Below, piece after piece: positions 63,531 to 64,000 of a DNA stretch of 64,000 nt (position 1 is the first letter of the stretch; every line of letters begins with the position of its first letter). The notes beneath the pieces were generated by a model. That model had not been told where the DNA came from. It searched no databases and was given only the letters and a program-made list of their open reading frames with translations. The translations under genes and the position numbers were made by a program. This DNA comes from Paralvinella palmiformis (lineage: Eukaryota > Annelida > Polychaeta > Terebellida > Alvinellidae), in NCBI GenBank assembly GCA_025642065.1, contig JAODUP010000190.1, forward strand, positions 62,001-126,000, read 5' to 3'.

Positions 63531-64000
63531 GAATCGTTTGTTATAAGATAACCAAAGTAATTTCAGGTTTTGACTTATTATTAGATTGGGCACAATAATG
63601 TAGAAGCTGAATGATTGGGTGTATATTTGAATATTTGGGGCGAAAGCCGTATTAGTGCTTGAATAAAACGGGTTCCAGAAATTATAACGCTTTGTACATA
63701 ATTTTCTCTAATATTTTGGAATTAGCTGGTAGTAAGCTTACTGGTCTGTAGTCTTGCAGAAGACGTTTGTCAGAGAATTTGTAAATAGGAACAACCTTCG
63801 CGATTTTCAGGTCCTGTGGAGCAATGCCAGTAACAAACGATTTATTTATTACGTGAGGAATGGTTTGCAAAATGTTAGAAATAGTTTCCTTTAACAATTT
63901 TGTGAAGGTGCCATCAAAACCGTGACTTAGTTTCTGTTTAAAATTATGGGTAGTTAAAACAACATCAGATGGCGCCACTGAGTCAAGAAACATGCAGTGC
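63530..64000 (-). pseudogene. LINE reverse transcriptase N-terminal part, entering from the right edge
   Basis: The frame at 63993-63682 carries GFDGTFTKLLKETI, APQDLKIAKVVPIYKFSDK and LLQDYRPVSLLPANSKILEK. A shifted frame down to about 63530 continues with EPVLFKH.YGFRPKYSNIHP. The 5' part lies beyond base 64000. Motif style matches the LINE at 16788-19450. Confidence 0.82.

Overview
The window looks like a piece of AT-rich animal nuclear DNA, most likely from a lophotrochozoan and probably a mollusc. The reasons are GT-AG introns of about 0.1 to 2.5 kb, many microsatellites, dense decayed transposons (LINE, SINE, hAT, MULE-like, THAP/DDE transposon, Gypsy), and a secreted-type lectin/EGF/FN3 receptor gene whose domain mix is common in molluscan genomes. 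Most open reading frames here are not genes. They are broken pieces of transposable elements. I saw no rRNA gene, functional tRNA gene or CRISPR array. Species and exact families are inference, because no database could be searched. || Two host genes can be read exon by exon, both on the minus strand. (1) 45357 to 36559 is a complete 13-exon gene for a predicted 611-residue single-pass receptor: signal peptide, fucolectin/F5-8C-like domain, two cysteine-rich EGF-like modules, two FN3-like domains, a membrane helix, and a roughly 115-residue tail with several SH2-docking-type tyrosines but no kinase or phosphatase domain. All splice phases agree. (2) 12431 to 11523 holds four exons of an M1 (aminopeptidase N-like) metallopeptidase. 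The zinc-binding HExxH exon and the C-terminal exons were not found. || Layout: 1-9 kb has a SINE, LINE pieces and one unit of a 1.7-kb duplicated block; 9-10.8 kb an intronless decayed gene of an unrecognised family; 11.5-12.4 kb the aminopeptidase exons; 15.2-24.3 kb several LINEs and an internally deleted hAT gene; 24.5-27.4 kb a MULE-like element with 9-bp target duplications and an associated repeat; 29.5-34.6 kb a 3.4-kb DNA transposon nested inside a LINE; 36.6-45.4 kb the receptor gene, with a MULE-like element, a hAT-type MITE and a LINE in its introns; 46.4-51.3 kb LINE 3' ends and a MULE-type transposase C-terminus; 51.4-55.4 kb a second copy of the 25-27 kb repeat; 56.7-58.2 kb a Gypsy remnant; 60.6-62.2 kb the second, internally inverted unit of the 1.7-kb block; 62.6-63.0 kb a plus-strand copy of the receptor's lectin exons, 96% identical over exon 3 but carrying a stop codon; 63.5-64 kb another LINE. 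|| The most notable items are the receptor with its tyrosine-rich, enzyme-free tail and its recent inverted lectin-module copy, the clean nested insertion at 29.8-33.2 kb where removing one TA repeat rejoins the LINE reading frame, and the two MULE-like elements with perfect 9-bp target duplications, one of them inserted about 50 bp from a receptor splice acceptor.
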